A DNA stretch of 64,000 nucleotides from Fimenecus sp045545735 (lineage in GTDB: Bacteria; Bacillota; Clostridia; Oscillospirales; Acutalibacteraceae), in the NCBI GenBank assembly GCA_045545735.1, contig JAZQBM010000008.1:124001-188000 (forward strand). Reading direction: 5' to 3'. Below, in pieces: positions 16,733 to 26,767 of this stretch. The first letter of the stretch is position 1. Every line of letters begins with the position of its first letter. A model generated the notes under the pieces. The model did not search any database. It saw only the letters and a list, made by a program, of their open reading frames with translations, and was not told the DNA's origin. The translations under genes were made by a program, and so were the position numbers.

Positions 16733-19435
16733 ATGTCTAAGGAACTTGAAAAACAGTATAATCCGAAAAATGTTGAAGACAGAATTTACAAAGACTGGCT
16801 CAGCAAAAAATATTTCCACGCAAAGCGTGAAGAGGGTAAAAAGACTTACACTATTGTAATTCCACCACCAAACATTACAGGTCAACTTCATATGGGGCAC
16901 GCTCTTGATAACACATTACAAGATATTTTAATTCGTTATCACAGAATGGCGGGCTATGATACACTCTGGCTTCCAGGTACTGACCACGCATCAATTGCTA
17001 CTGAGGCAAAGATTGTTGAAACAATGAGAAACGAGGGCATCACTAAAGAAGATTTAGGTCGTGATGGCTTTTTAGAGCGTGCTTGGGACTGGAAAAAACA
17101 GTACGGTGGAAGAATTATCGAGCAGTTAAAGAAACTTGGTTCTTCTTGCGACTGGGACAGAGAACGTTTTACTCTTGATGAAGGTTGCAGTAAAGCAGTT
17201 AATGAGGTTTTCTGCCGTCTTTATGATAAAGACTTGATTTATCGCGGTAACCGTATGGTTAACTGGTGCCCTTACTGTAACACATCAATTTCTGACGCTG
17301 AAGTTGAGTATGAAGAGCAGGACGGTAGTTTCTGGCATCTTCTTTACACAGTTAAAGAAACAGGCGAGCAACTTGAACTTGCTACAACTCGTCCTGAAAC
17401 AATGCTTGGTGATACTGCAGTTGCTATTAATGTTGCCGACGAAAGATACAAGCATCTTCACGGTTGCCACGTAATCTTACCACTTCTTAATAAAGAAATC
17501 CCAATCGTATGTGACGAACACGCTGATATGACAAAGGGTACAGGTGTTGTTAAAATCACTCCTGCTCACGACCCTAACGACTTTGAAGTTGGTCAGCGTA
17601 ACAATCTTCCTATTGTTCGTACATTCACATATGACGGCCACTTAACAGGTGCAGAAGACAAGAGAATTGCTGACGAGCTTATTGCAAGCGGAAGGGCTAC
17701 TGAAAACGAGCCTGAAGTTCTTGACTGTGGTAAATACGCAGGTATGACAACAATGGAAGCAAGAAAAGCAATACTCCACGACCTTAAAGCAGGTGGCTAC
17801 CTTAAAGAAGTTGAGCCACGTAAACACGAGGTTGGCACTTGCTATCGTTGTCACAACACAATCGAACCAATGGTTTCAAAACAATGGTTTGTTCGTATGG
17901 TTCCTCTTGCAAAGCCTGCAATTGAGGCAGTAGAAAAAGGCGAAACAAAGTTTATTCCTGAAAGATTTACAAAGAACTATCTTAACTGGATGAACGGTAC
18001 TCGTGACTGGTGTATTTCTCGACAACTCTGGTGGGGACACAGAATTCCTGCTTGGTATTGTGACGACTGTGGTGAAACAATTGTTTCAAAAACAGCAGTT
18101 ACTACTTGTCCGAAATGTGGTAGTACACATCTTCGTCAGGATGAAGATACACTTGACACTTGGTTCTCATCTGCACTTTGGCCATTCTCAACACTTGGTT
18201 GGCCTGAACAGACAGAAGATTTGAAGCACTATTACCCAACAAATACACTTGTAACCGGTTACGATATTATCGGTTTCTGGGTATCTCGTATGATTTTCTC
18301 TGCACTTGAATATACAGGACAAGTTCCGTTTGACACAGTTCTTATTCACGGTCTTGTTCGTGATGCTCAAGGTAGAAAAATGTCGAAATCACTCGGCAAT
18401 GGTATTGACCCGCTTGAAATTATCGACCAGTACGGTGCAGACGCATTAAGATTTACTCTTGCAACAGGTAACAGCCCCGGAAATGATATGCGTTTCTCTG
18501 ATGAAAAGGTTGAGGCAAGCCGTAACTTTGCAAACAAGATTTGGAATGCTGCTCGTTTTATCTTAATGAATCTTGACGAAAACGAATATGCACCTTATGT
18601 TCCAAAGAACCTTGCAATTGAAGATAAATGGATTTTAAGCAAGTACAATGACCTTGTAAAAGATGTTACAGATTCACTTGAGAAATTTGAACTTGGTCTT
18701 GCAGTACAGAAACTTTATGACTTTATTTGGGACGTATTCTGCGACTGGTATATTGAAATCGCAAAAATCCGTCTTAACGGTGAATGTGCAACTGCAAAAG
18801 CAACTGTTAAAGCAGTTCTCGTTTACGTAATGTCAAATACATTGAAATTGCTTCATCCATTTATGCCGTTTATCACAGAAGAAATTTGGCAGACATTACC
18901 TCACGATGGCGATTCAATTATGATTTCAGAATGGCCTGTATTTACCCAAGAACTTTCATTTAAGGCTGACGAAACTGAAATGGAAAGAGTTATGACTGCA
19001 ATTAAGGCAGTTCGTAACCGCCGTGCAGAAATGAATGTTCCACCATCAAAGAAAGCAAAGATTTTCATTGAAACATCTTATGAAAAAACTTTCTCTGAAG
19101 GTGCAAACTTCTTTGTAAGACTTGCTTCAGCTAGTGAAGTTGAAATTGTTAAGGGATACGAAAATGATGAGGCAGTTGCGATTATCACAGAAGATGCTCG
19201 TCTTTTCATTCCGCTTGATGAACTCGTTGACTTTAAGGCAGAATTAGAACGTCTTGAAAAGGAAAAAGCAGGCGTGCTTAAAGAAATCGCATTCGTTTCA
19301 GGCAAACTTAACAACGCGAACTTCGTTGCAAAAGCACCTGAAGCACTTGTAAACGAGCAACGCGAAAAACTCGCAAAATATAATGAAAAGTTAAGTATGT
19401 TAGAAGAAAGTATTGCAAAAATAAGTGACAAGTAA
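16733..19435 (+). CDS. valS: valyl-tRNA synthetase
   Basis: Class I aminoacyl-tRNA synthetase, 900 residues, attaching Val to tRNA-Val. HIGH motif is HMGH in PPPNITGQLHMGHALD (~residue 50), KMSKS at 549-553 (GRKMSKSLGN), editing-domain signatures ATTRPETMLGDTAV and HDPNDFEVG. The anticodon-binding helical domain and the C-terminal coiled-coil arm (ELERLEKEKAGVLKEI) follow. Start ATG at 16733 with GAAAGGAAG upstream. Controlled by the Val T-box leader. Confidence 0.98.
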   Translation: MSKELEKQYNPKNVEDRIYKDWLSKKYFHAKREEGKKTYTIVIPPPNITGQLHMGHALDNTLQDILIRYHRMAGYDTLWLPGTDHASIATEAKIVETMRNEGITKEDLGRDGFLERAWDWKKQYGGRIIEQLKKLGSSCDWDRERFTLDEGCSKAVNEVFCRLYDKDLIYRGNRMVNWCPYCNTSISDAEVEYEEQDGSFWHLLYTVKETGEQLELATTRPETMLGDTAVAINVADERYKHLHGCHVILPLLNKEIPIVCDEHADMTKGTGVVKITPAHDPNDFEVGQRNNLPIVRTFTYDGHLTGAEDKRIADELIASGRATENEPEVLDCGKYAGMTTMEARKAILHDLKAGGYLKEVEPRKHEVGTCYRCHNTIEPMVSKQWFVRMVPLAKPAIEAVEKGETKFIPERFTKNYLNWMNGTRDWCISRQLWWGHRIPAWYCDDCGETIVSKTAVTTCPKCGSTHLRQDEDTLDTWFSSALWPFSTLGWPEQTEDLKHYYPTNTLVTGYDIIGFWVSRMIFSALEYTGQVPFDTVLIHGLVRDAQGRKMSKSLGNGIDPLEIIDQYGADALRFTLATGNSPGNDMRFSDEKVEASRNFANKIWNAARFILMNLDENEYAPYVPKNLAIEDKWILSKYNDLVKDVTDSLEKFELGLAVQKLYDFIWDVFCDWYIEIAKIRLNGECATAKATVKAVLVYVMSNTLKLLHPFMPFITEEIWQTLPHDGDSIMISEWPVFTQELSFKADETEMERVMTAIKAVRNRRAEMNVPPSKKAKIFIETSYEKTFSEGANFFVRLASASEVEIVKGYENDEAVAIITEDARLFIPLDELVDFKAELERLEKEKAGVLKEIAFVSGKLNNANFVAKAPEALVNEQREKLAKYNEKLSMLEESIAKISDK

Positions 19436-19442
19436 AACAAAA

Positions 19443-19475
19443 AAGGAACTCTCAAGTCGAGAGTTCCTTTTTTTA
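19443..19475 (+). terminator. intrinsic terminator
   Basis: AAGGAACTCTC (19443-19453) pairs with GAGAGTTCCTT (from 19459), followed by a T run. It lies between valS and the convergent alcohol dehydrogenase gene. Confidence 0.9.
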
Positions 19476-19486
19476 CTGGTTTTTAT

Positions 19487-20695
19487 TTATTCCTTAATCA
19501 TCAATGACTTAACAATTGCTGTCATTTCTTCTTCGCCGTAGATTACAGGAACAGGGTAGAGTGGGTTACCTTCTTTAAGGGCACGTTCTACGATAATCGG
19601 AATATCTTCTTCTTTAATCTGTGCGAAGCCCTTTGGAATGTTCATTCTTTCGTTCATAGCGTAGATTTCTGCGATAAATGCTTTTGCTTTTGCTTCTTCG
19701 CTATCGCCTGCAATACCAACAATATCAGCAAGTTTTGCGAGTGGTGCATAAACTGCACTGCCATAAGATTCGAGCATTACAGGAAGAATTACTGCATTTG
19801 CAAGGCCGTGAGGAATACCGTACTGACCGCCAAGGTTGTGAGCAACTGCGTGAACGTAACCAACATAAGCACGTGTAAATGCCATACCTGCATAGTAAGA
19901 AGCGAGAAGCATATTGTTTCTTGCTTCAATGTTTTTGCCGTCTGTGTATGCAGTTTCAAGGTTCTGGAAAATCATTTTTGTTGCCTTTTCTGCATAAGCA
20001 GTTGTTGACTTAACATTTGATTTACCGATGTATGCCTCAACCGCGTGGGTAAGAGCATCCATACCTGTTGTTGATGTGATATGTGGTGGAAGACCGACTG
20101 TAAGTTCAGGGTCAAATACTGCATATCTTGGACGAAGGAATGGGTCATTACAAGCATTCTTTTCGTGTGTTTTTGAGTTAGAAACAACTGCTGCAAGTGT
20201 GCATTCTGAACCTGTACCTGCTGTTGTTGGAACTGCAAAGAATGGTGGAAGTGGGCGAAGAATTTTCATAAGTCCACGCATTTTTTCAACAGGCTGATTT
20301 GGTTTAACAACTCTTGCTGCTGCAATCTTTGCACAGTCCATTGGTGAGCCACCGCCGAATGCGATAATACCCTGACAACCATTCTGAATATACATATCTT
20401 TTGCTTCTTCAATGTTTTCGATTGTTGGGTTTGGCTGAGTGCCGTCATAAACTACGTACTCAACGCCTGCTTTGTCCATTTCTTCATAAAGGCTATTGAG
20501 AAGTCCAAGACTTGTAAGACCTTTATCAGTTACGATAAGTACTTTTTTAAGTCCCTTTTCTTTGATAAGGTTAGGAAGTTTACGGATGCTTCCGGGTCCT
20601 GTGAGCATAAATGGCTCGCCCCAAGGTAAAAAGCATTCCATAACCATCATAACTTTTTGGAAAACTCGGCAATATGCCTTATAAAATTGTGTCAT
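19487..20695 (-). CDS. iron-containing alcohol dehydrogenase
   Basis: 402 residues, NAD(P)-dependent group III alcohol dehydrogenase. The cofactor motif is GGGSPMDCAK; metal-ligand regions are TGMDALTHAVEAYIG and YGIPHGLANAVILP, with TTAGTGSE in the nucleotide loop. Cytoplasmic; substrates of the family include ethanol, butanol, 1,3-propanediol and lactaldehyde, and the sequence does not settle which. ATG at 20695 has AAAGGGA. Lies 27 bp after ribF on the same strand, so it may be read through from the long translation operon; no terminator is visible between them. Confidence 0.92.
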   Translation of the reverse strand: MTQFYKAYCRVFQKVMMVMECFLPWGEPFMLTGPGSIRKLPNLIKEKGLKKVLIVTDKGLTSLGLLNSLYEEMDKAGVEYVVYDGTQPNPTIENIEEAKDMYIQNGCQGIIAFGGGSPMDCAKIAAARVVKPNQPVEKMRGLMKILRPLPPFFAVPTTAGTGSECTLAAVVSNSKTHEKNACNDPFLRPRYAVFDPELTVGLPPHITSTTGMDALTHAVEAYIGKSNVKSTTAYAEKATKMIFQNLETAYTDGKNIEARNNMLLASYYAGMAFTRAYVGYVHAVAHNLGGQYGIPHGLANAVILPVMLESYGSAVYAPLAKLADIVGIAGDSEEAKAKAFIAEIYAMNERMNIPKGFAQIKEEDIPIIVERALKEGNPLYPVPVIYGEEEMTAIVKSLMIKE

Positions 20696-20722
20696 AAAAT
20701 CGTCCCTTTCATTGTGATTTTA

Positions 20723-21613
20723 TTAGTTTTTATTAATACTATCAAAAATTTTGATAGCTTGTTTACTGTCATAATCAATTTGTGCTTTTAACTCGTCTTT
20801 AGAGTTGAATTTCTTTTCTGCACGCAAGAAATCAAGAAGTTCAACCTTGATTTTTCTGTAATAAAGATTACCGTCAAATCCTAAAATACAAGTTTCGCTG
20901 AGCACCTTGTCACCGCCAATTGTTGGGTGACAACCAAAATTTGTAACTGACGGGTAAATTTTGCCGTCAACTGTTGACTGTGAAGCATAAACACCGTGCT
21001 TTAAGTTTATAAAGCCCGTTGGGAAATGCTGATTGATTGTAGGAAACCCAAAAATCTTTTTGCCGATTTTGTTGCCCTCAACCACAAGAAAATCGTAAGA
21101 AAAATTACGACCAAGCATTTCGTTGGCAGTTTTAATATCACCATCTGCCAATGCTTTGCGAATTCTTGTAGCACTAATCATTTCACCATTATATTCAATG
21201 CTTTTAGCCATTTTGTAAATTATACCATACTTTTCGCATAATTCACAAAGAATTTTACTATTACCGCCACCGTCTTTACCAAAAAGAAAATTTTCGCCAC
21301 AGATTACGGCACCAACATTGTGCTTTTTAATGAGAATATCACGCAAAAATTCTTCGGGAGAAAGATTGCGAATTTCCTCAAAACTTAAGTGAACAGGCAA
21401 AACGCCTAATTCTTTTGCTTTTTCTTCTTTATCTTCACTTGTTATGAGAAGTGGTGGTGCAATACCTTTAAGTACTGCTTGCGGATGAATGTCAAACATA
21501 AGCATTGCAGGGGTGAACCCGTCGTCCGCAAATGCTTTTGCTTCATTCAACACATTTAAGTGACCTCTGTGCAAACCGTCAAAGGTGCCCAGAGCCAATG
21601 CAAGCTTATTCAT
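20723..21613 (-). CDS. ribF: bifunctional riboflavin kinase / FAD synthetase
   Basis: 296 residues. N-terminal FMN adenylyltransferase domain with LGTFDGLHRGHLNVL and a later SATRIRKALADGDI. C-terminal riboflavin kinase domain with GKKIFGFPTIN, HGVYAS and SVTNFGCHPTI. Makes FMN and FAD from riboflavin. Overlaps the truB stop by 4 bases (ATGA), indicating coupling. No FMN riboswitch is seen ahead of it, as expected for an internal operon position. Confidence 0.96.
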   Translation of the reverse strand: MNKLALALGTFDGLHRGHLNVLNEAKAFADDGFTPAMLMFDIHPQAVLKGIAPPLLITSEDKEEKAKELGVLPVHLSFEEIRNLSPEEFLRDILIKKHNVGAVICGENFLFGKDGGGNSKILCELCEKYGIIYKMAKSIEYNGEMISATRIRKALADGDIKTANEMLGRNFSYDFLVVEGNKIGKKIFGFPTINQHFPTGFINLKHGVYASQSTVDGKIYPSVTNFGCHPTIGGDKVLSETCILGFDGNLYYRKIKVELLDFLRAEKKFNSKDELKAQIDYDSKQAIKIFDSINKN

Positions 21614-22500
21614 TCGTCTATCAGCACCCTCCTAACACTTAAGTCGCTTTTATCTTCCTTGATTTCCCCAAGTCCTAACAACTTTCTTTCAGGGGAATAC
21701 ACACGGTAAAGCCCAACTGGGAACTCGCCGTGCAGTCTTTCATAATCTAACGCACCGCCGTTATGAAAACGATTTGCTTGCGGTTTGGTAACTGTAATTT
21801 CAGGGTAACTCATAAGTGCAGTTTCAACTGATGTAATTACACTATCAGCATCATTTTCGCTTACGAGTTTTTCTAATTCTTCAAGTGTTACGGCATTTTC
21901 AATGCTGAACCCGTTAGCAGAAGTGCGACGAAGTTCCGTCATAACTGCACCGCAACCTAAACTTCTGCCAATATCATCACAAAGTGAACGAATATATGTA
22001 CCTGCTGAACAAGTGACATCCATTGAAAACTCTACACCGTCAAAATCATAGATTTCTAACTTCTCGATAGTGATTTTTCTCTGTTCACGCTCGATTTCAA
22101 TACCTTTACGTGCCAAATCATAAAGCCGTTCGCCGTCTTTTTTCAATGCAGAATACATAGGTGGAGTCTGCAAAATCTCACCTTTGAAATTTTCAGCAAC
22201 ACTTAATAATTGCTCAAGTGTGACGTTTACGGAACTTTTACTTAAAACCTCGCCTGTAATATCAAGGGTATCAGTTGTGATACCTAATTTTACTCTTGCA
22301 GTGTATGATTTTTTGTGTTCAGGCAGAAGTTCAATAAAACGGGTGCAGTGTTCAAGCATAATAACAAGTACACCGGTAGCCATAGGGTCCAACGTGCCTG
22401 TATGCCCAGCTTTTTTGACACCAAGAATTCTTGAGGCTCTTTTAACAGCCATAAAAGATGTCATATTGCGGGGTTTGTCAAGACAAATTATGCCTGTCAT
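21610..22500 (-). CDS. truB: tRNA pseudouridine(55) synthase
   Basis: 296 residues. Isomerises U55 in the tRNA T-loop. N-terminus GIICLDKPRNMTSF, catalytic motif KAGHTGTLDPMATGVL (catalytic Asp), then SYTARVKLGITTDTLD and YIRSLCDDIGRSLG. Its ATG overlaps the nrnA stop by one base (TAATG). Typical neighbour of ribF and rbfA. Confidence 0.97.
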   Translation of the reverse strand: MTGIICLDKPRNMTSFMAVKRASRILGVKKAGHTGTLDPMATGVLVIMLEHCTRFIELLPEHKKSYTARVKLGITTDTLDITGEVLSKSSVNVTLEQLLSVAENFKGEILQTPPMYSALKKDGERLYDLARKGIEIEREQRKITIEKLEIYDFDGVEFSMDVTCSAGTYIRSLCDDIGRSLGCGAVMTELRRTSANGFSIENAVTLEELEKLVSENDADSVITSVETALMSYPEITVTKPQANRFHNGGALDYERLHGEFPVGLYRVYSPERKLLGLGEIKEDKSDLSVRRVLIDE

Positions 22501-23447
22501 TAAAATTCCGCCTTTATAATATTGAGTAATGTTGCTTTAACTTCATCGAGTGGGCACTCGAATTCACAGCCTGCCGCCGCACTATGACCGCCACCACCAA
22601 GTTTACCGCAGATTTTTGCTGCGTCGTAAGGCTCAACTGTACGCATTGAAACCTTGTAACTGCCGTTGTGACGTTCGCGGATTGTAATGCCGATTTTTAC
22701 GCCCTCAATTTTACGTGGGAGTGCCGCAATACCGTCACATTCGGTTGAACTTGAGCCACTTTCTTCAAACATTTTGCGTGTAATTGTCATAATTGCACAT
22801 TTACCGTCAAAATAACTTTCAATTGAAGAAACTGCCATTTGTTCAAGTCGCAAATATGATAAAGATTTTGTTTCAAACATAAGACGGTTGATGTTTACAT
22901 AATCAGCACCTTTTTCCATAACATCTGCCGCAATTCTGTGAACGGTAGGTGTTGTGTTTGAAAACATAAAACAGCCTGTGTCAGTTGCAAGGCCTGTGTA
23001 AACACAACTTGCAATTTCTGGTGTCATAGCAACACCTAATTCACAAATAACTTCATAAATTACAACTGCCGCAGCAGCTTTGTCTTCTAAAAGAAGATTT
23101 TCTGCATATTCGCGGTTTGACATATGGTGGTCAATGCACAACCATACATTGTCGCCATACAGACTTTCAAAACTTTCGCCTAAAAGTTTTTTGTCGGCAA
23201 CGTCAACTGCAATTACTTTGTCAAATGTAAACTCTGTGTTATCAATACCTTCCCACAAATAAGAATATTTGTGATGCATTGGGTCAACACATTTTACAAA
23301 TGCTTTTTTACCCATTAAATCTAACGCACGCTTTAAGGCAAAAGCACTGCCTAAAGTGTCGCCGTCAGGGTTGCGATGTGAAAGAATAAGATAATTGTCA
23401 TATTCTTTTAAGAGTGATGCACACTCTCTAACATCTATCTTCCTCAT
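22500..23447 (-). CDS. nrnA: DHH/DHHA1 phosphoesterase, NrnA-like
   Basis: 315 residues. Motif I SHRNPDGDTLGS, DHH motif CIDHHMSNREYA, and the C-terminal DHHA1 signature GGGGHSAAAGCEF. The family degrades oligoribonucleotides (nanoRNA) and/or 3'-phosphoadenosine 5'-phosphate using Mn2+. In this translation operon the position between rbfA and truB is standard for Firmicutes. Start ATG at 23447. Confidence 0.93.
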   Translation of the reverse strand: MRKIDVRECASLLKEYDNYLILSHRNPDGDTLGSAFALKRALDLMGKKAFVKCVDPMHHKYSYLWEGIDNTEFTFDKVIAVDVADKKLLGESFESLYGDNVWLCIDHHMSNREYAENLLLEDKAAAAVVIYEVICELGVAMTPEIASCVYTGLATDTGCFMFSNTTPTVHRIAADVMEKGADYVNINRLMFETKSLSYLRLEQMAVSSIESYFDGKCAIMTITRKMFEESGSSSTECDGIAALPRKIEGVKIGITIRERHNGSYKVSMRTVEPYDAAKICGKLGGGGHSAAAGCEFECPLDEVKATLLNIIKAEF

Positions 23448-23450
23448 AAA

Positions 23451-23813
23451 TTAATCCTCAATATGGTCAGTATTTGTTGTACTTTCAATTTTCTTGAATA
23501 TTTCCATACCGTGTTCAATTGAATCATCGGCAATAAATTTAAGTTCAGGAGTTTTGCGAAGATGAAGTTTATTGCCAACCTCACGTCTTATAAGACCTGT
23601 AGCTGATGTAAGTCCTTTAACAGCCTCTTTCGCATCGTCAATACCACTCATTGAGCTTACATAAACTTTTGCAAAAGATAAATCTGAACTTACATCAACA
23701 CGAACAACTGTAAGGATTTTATCCTTAACTCTTGGGTCTTTAAGCTCGCGGATTACGGCAACAATTTCACGCTTAATATCTTCTGAAACTCTGCCTACTC
23801 TGTAACCTGCCAT
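23451..23813 (-). CDS. rbfA: ribosome-binding factor A
   Basis: 120 residues, KH-type fold that binds the 30S subunit during late 16S rRNA maturation. N-terminus YRVGRVSEDIKREIVAVI, RELKDPRV and the C-terminal LHLRKTPELKFIADDSIEHG are family-typical. The start overlaps the infB stop by one base (TAATG). Confidence 0.96.
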   Translation of the reverse strand: MAGYRVGRVSEDIKREIVAVIRELKDPRVKDKILTVVRVDVSSDLSFAKVYVSSMSGIDDAKEAVKGLTSATGLIRREVGNKLHLRKTPELKFIADDSIEHGMEIFKKIESTTNTDHIED

Positions 23814-26149
23814 TAGTCTCTGTATTCCTCCATAATAAAGGCTTCAAAAATGTCGCCTTCCTTAACGTCATTAAACTTTGTAAGACCAATACCGCACTCG
23901 TAACCTGAAGCCACTTCCTTAACGTCATCTTTGAAACGTTTAAGTGATGAAATAGCATCTTCAGCAATAACAATACCGTCGCGAACAACGCGGATTTGTG
24001 CGTTTCTTGTTACTTTACCGTTCTGAACATAAGAACCTGCAACCATACCAACAGAAGAAAGTTTGAATACGTTACGAACTTCAATTCGGCCAAGCAATAC
24101 TTCACGGAATTTCGGTGCAAGCATACCTTTCATAGCGTCTTCAATTTCTTCAATACAATCGTAGATAATACGGTACATTCTCATATCAACGCCGTCACGC
24201 TCTGCAATTTCAGCAGCCACTGGGTCAGGACGCACATTGAAACCAACGATAATAGCATTTGATGCGTTTGCAAGCATAATATCAGACTCGCTTACTGCAC
24301 CAACACCACCGTGAATAACTTTAACCTGCACTTCTTCGTTAGAGAGTTTTTCAAGGTTCTGCTTAACTGCTTCAACTGAGCCCTGAACGTCAGCTTTAAC
24401 GATAATATTAAGAGTTTTAATTTTACCTGCATTAATTGATGAGAACAAGTTGTCAAGAGTAACTTTCTGATACTGATTGAACTGTTCTTCTTTCTTTTCC
24501 TGCTTTCTCTTTTCAACGAGTTCACGAGCAAGTCTTTCGTCAGAAACTGCGTTGAATACGTCACCTGACTGTGGAACTTCGTCAAGACCCATAATCTCAA
24601 CAGGAACCGACGGACCCGCTTCTTTAAGTGAACGGTGTTTGTCGTCAACCATAACACGAACACGACCTACTGCAGTACCTGCAACAACAATGTCACCTGA
24701 ATGAAGTGTACCATTCTGAACAAGAAGTGTAGCAACTGGGCCCTTACCCTTATCAAGACGAGCTTCAATAACAATACCTTTAGCCGCTCTGTTAGGGTTA
24801 GCTTTGAGCTCACGCATTTCTGCTGTGAGAAGTACGTTTTCAAGAAGTTTGTCAATGTTCATATGTGTTTTTGCAGAAACAGGAACACAGATAATGTCAC
24901 CGCCCCATTCTTCAGGAACAAGACCATGTTCTGTGAGCTGTTGCATAATTTTATCAACTGTTGTACCTGGTTTATCCATTTTGTTGATTGCAACAATAAT
25001 ATCAACTTCAGCAGCTTTTGCGTGGTTAATAGCTTCAATAGTCTGTGGCATAATACCGTCGTCAGCCGCAACAACAAGAATTGCAACGTCAGTAGCCTGA
25101 GCACCACGAGCACGCATTGAAGTAAATGCCGCGTGACCGGGAGTGTCAAGGAATGTAATGTACTGACCGTTAAGGTTTACTCTGTAAGCACCGATATGCT
25201 GAGTAATACCGCCTGCCTCAGTTGCAGTAACATTTGTGTTTTTGATTGCGTCAAGAAGCGATGTTTTACCGTGGTCAACGTGTCCCATAACAACAACAAC
25301 CGGGTCACGTGGAAGAAGATTTTCTTCATCGTCTTCTGAGTCATCAATAATTCTTTCTTCAATAGTAACAACAACTTCGCGGTTCACCTTTGCACCAAGT
25401 TCTGTCGCAACAATTTCAGCTGTATCGTAGTCAATAACTTCATTAACTGTTGCCATCATACCAAGTGAGAAGAGTTTTTTAATAACTTCAGCAGCTGTCA
25501 TTTTAAGACGAGATGCAAGTTCGCCGACTGTGATTTCGTCACCAACTGTGATTACAGGTGGCTTCTTTGCACGTTCAGCCGCAATTCTCTTAAGACGTTC
25601 GGCTTCTGTTTCTTTCTTACCACTTCTCATACCTTGCTTGCGGTATTGCTGGCTCTTTTGTTTAAGCTTCTGCTTTTTAACCATGTTGTCGCTCTGGTGT
25701 GCGTTAGCAGGAGCAATATTTTCATATCTTTCATTGTATTTTTCAGCATCGAAAGAGTTTGCTCTTGTATCAATATGACGCATTTCGCCTTTTGTACGAG
25801 CCTGCATAGGTTTGTTCTGGTCTTTCTCTTTCTTTTTAGGCTGTTCTTGTTTCTGCTGTGGAGCAGGAGTATTCTGCTTTTTGTTATCAGCAGGTTTCTC
25901 TGCTTTCTTTGTGTCCTTTTTAGGTTCGGCTTTTGGCTTTTCTTGCGGAACAGCCGCAAAGTATTCGTCAAAACTCTTTACTGAGTTTTCTTTTGTAATT
26001 AAATCAAAAAGAAAATCAAGTTCTTTTTCGTCAAGGGCAGTCTGTGATTTCTTTTCGCCCTCGAAATGTTTTGAAAGATTTTCTATAATATACTTGCTTT
26101 GAATATTAAAATCTTTTGCAAGTTCGTGAATTTTATATTTTTTCACCAT
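23813..26149 (-). CDS. infB: translation initiation factor IF-2
   Basis: GTPase that places initiator tRNA on the 30S subunit. The ATG at 26149 is chosen (MVKKYKIHELAKD, 778 residues) because GGGAGG lies 8 bp upstream; the ATG at 26155 is too close to it. N-terminal IF2_N helix domain, a Lys/Gln/Pro-rich linker (~80-130), a second IF2_N module (ITVGELASRLKMTAAEVIKKLF), then the G domain with GHVDHGKTS (G1), DTPGHAAF (G3) and NKMD (G4). C-terminal domains II, III and IV follow. Overlaps the ylxQ stop by 17 bases. Confidence 0.98.
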   Translation of the reverse strand: MVKKYKIHELAKDFNIQSKYIIENLSKHFEGEKKSQTALDEKELDFLFDLITKENSVKSFDEYFAAVPQEKPKAEPKKDTKKAEKPADNKKQNTPAPQQKQEQPKKKEKDQNKPMQARTKGEMRHIDTRANSFDAEKYNERYENIAPANAHQSDNMVKKQKLKQKSQQYRKQGMRSGKKETEAERLKRIAAERAKKPPVITVGDEITVGELASRLKMTAAEVIKKLFSLGMMATVNEVIDYDTAEIVATELGAKVNREVVVTIEERIIDDSEDDEENLLPRDPVVVVMGHVDHGKTSLLDAIKNTNVTATEAGGITQHIGAYRVNLNGQYITFLDTPGHAAFTSMRARGAQATDVAILVVAADDGIMPQTIEAINHAKAAEVDIIVAINKMDKPGTTVDKIMQQLTEHGLVPEEWGGDIICVPVSAKTHMNIDKLLENVLLTAEMRELKANPNRAAKGIVIEARLDKGKGPVATLLVQNGTLHSGDIVVAGTAVGRVRVMVDDKHRSLKEAGPSVPVEIMGLDEVPQSGDVFNAVSDERLARELVEKRKQEKKEEQFNQYQKVTLDNLFSSINAGKIKTLNIIVKADVQGSVEAVKQNLEKLSNEEVQVKVIHGGVGAVSESDIMLANASNAIIVGFNVRPDPVAAEIAERDGVDMRMYRIIYDCIEEIEDAMKGMLAPKFREVLLGRIEVRNVFKLSSVGMVAGSYVQNGKVTRNAQIRVVRDGIVIAEDAISSLKRFKDDVKEVASGYECGIGLTKFNDVKEGDIFEAFIMEEYRD

Positions 26150-26468
26150 ATTCATAACCTCCCGTTATAATACTGTATAACTTGTTTGCAAAGCCTTCTT
26201 CGTCAATTGAAATAACGCCTGCTTTTTTACCGATTGCAAATCCTAATTCACTCATAGTGAATGGTGCATCAACATGTTTTATATTTCTGTTTTTAAAACT
26301 GCATTCATCTGCAATTTCTTTTTTCAAGCGTTCCGACGCGTCCTGACAGGTGAGTGCCAAATGTGATTTGCCTTGTTTGATTGAGGTGATTACCGCATCG
26401 TGACCAATGGCTATCTTGTTAGCTTTACGGCAAAGACCAAGAAGACCGTTAATATTATTATTCATCAT
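26133..26468 (-). CDS. ylxQ: L7Ae-family ribosomal-like protein (YlxQ)
   Basis: 111 residues with the L7Ae/L30e/S12e/Gadd45 fold: NGLLGLCRKANKIAIGHDAV, then LALTCQDASERLKKEI and FAIGKKAGVISIDEEGFA. Probably binds structured (kink-turn) RNA; exact role unknown. Start taken at 26468 (a second ATG is adjacent at 26465). It overlaps the end of ylxR by 11 bases, as in the conserved nusA-ylxR-ylxQ-infB order. Confidence 0.9.
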   Translation of the reverse strand: MMNNNINGLLGLCRKANKIAIGHDAVITSIKQGKSHLALTCQDASERLKKEIADECSFKNRNIKHVDAPFTMSELGFAIGKKAGVISIDEEGFANKLYSIITGGYEYGEKI

Positions 26469-26730
26469 CTTTACCGATTTGTGCCTCCATTTGTTCATAT
26501 ATTTCATCAGGAATTGTCATTTCAAATGTTCTGTCAATCCTTTTGGACTTTCTGGCTTTTTTAAGACATTCAGCGTTGTTGCAGATGTAAGCACCTCTGC
26601 CTGATGCCTTGCCTGTAAGGTCAAGTAATATTTGGCTGTCCGGAGTTTTAACAACTCGCACAAGTTCTTTTTTAGGCTTTTGTTCACCGCAACCTGTGCA
26701 TTTTCGCATTGGTATCTTTTTCTGTTTCAC
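26458..26730 (-). CDS. ylxR: YlxR family RNA-binding protein
   Basis: 90 residues, DUF448. Signatures PMRKCTGCGEQKPKKELVRVV and ASGRGAYICNNAECLKKA; the four Cys residues may bind metal. Family members are reported as nucleoid- or RNase P-associated regulators. ATG at 26730, 38 bp after nusA. Confidence 0.93.
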   Translation of the reverse strand: MKQKKIPMRKCTGCGEQKPKKELVRVVKTPDSQILLDLTGKASGRGAYICNNAECLKKARKSKRIDRTFEMTIPDEIYEQMEAQIGKDDE

Positions 26731-26767
26731 GCTTTATGTCTCCTTTCAAAATTAGTGTTTATGAAAA

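Noticed and set aside
20723..21700. FMN riboswitch controlling ribF
   Set aside because: ribF overlaps truB by 4 bases inside a long operon and no RFN-like conserved sequence is visible.
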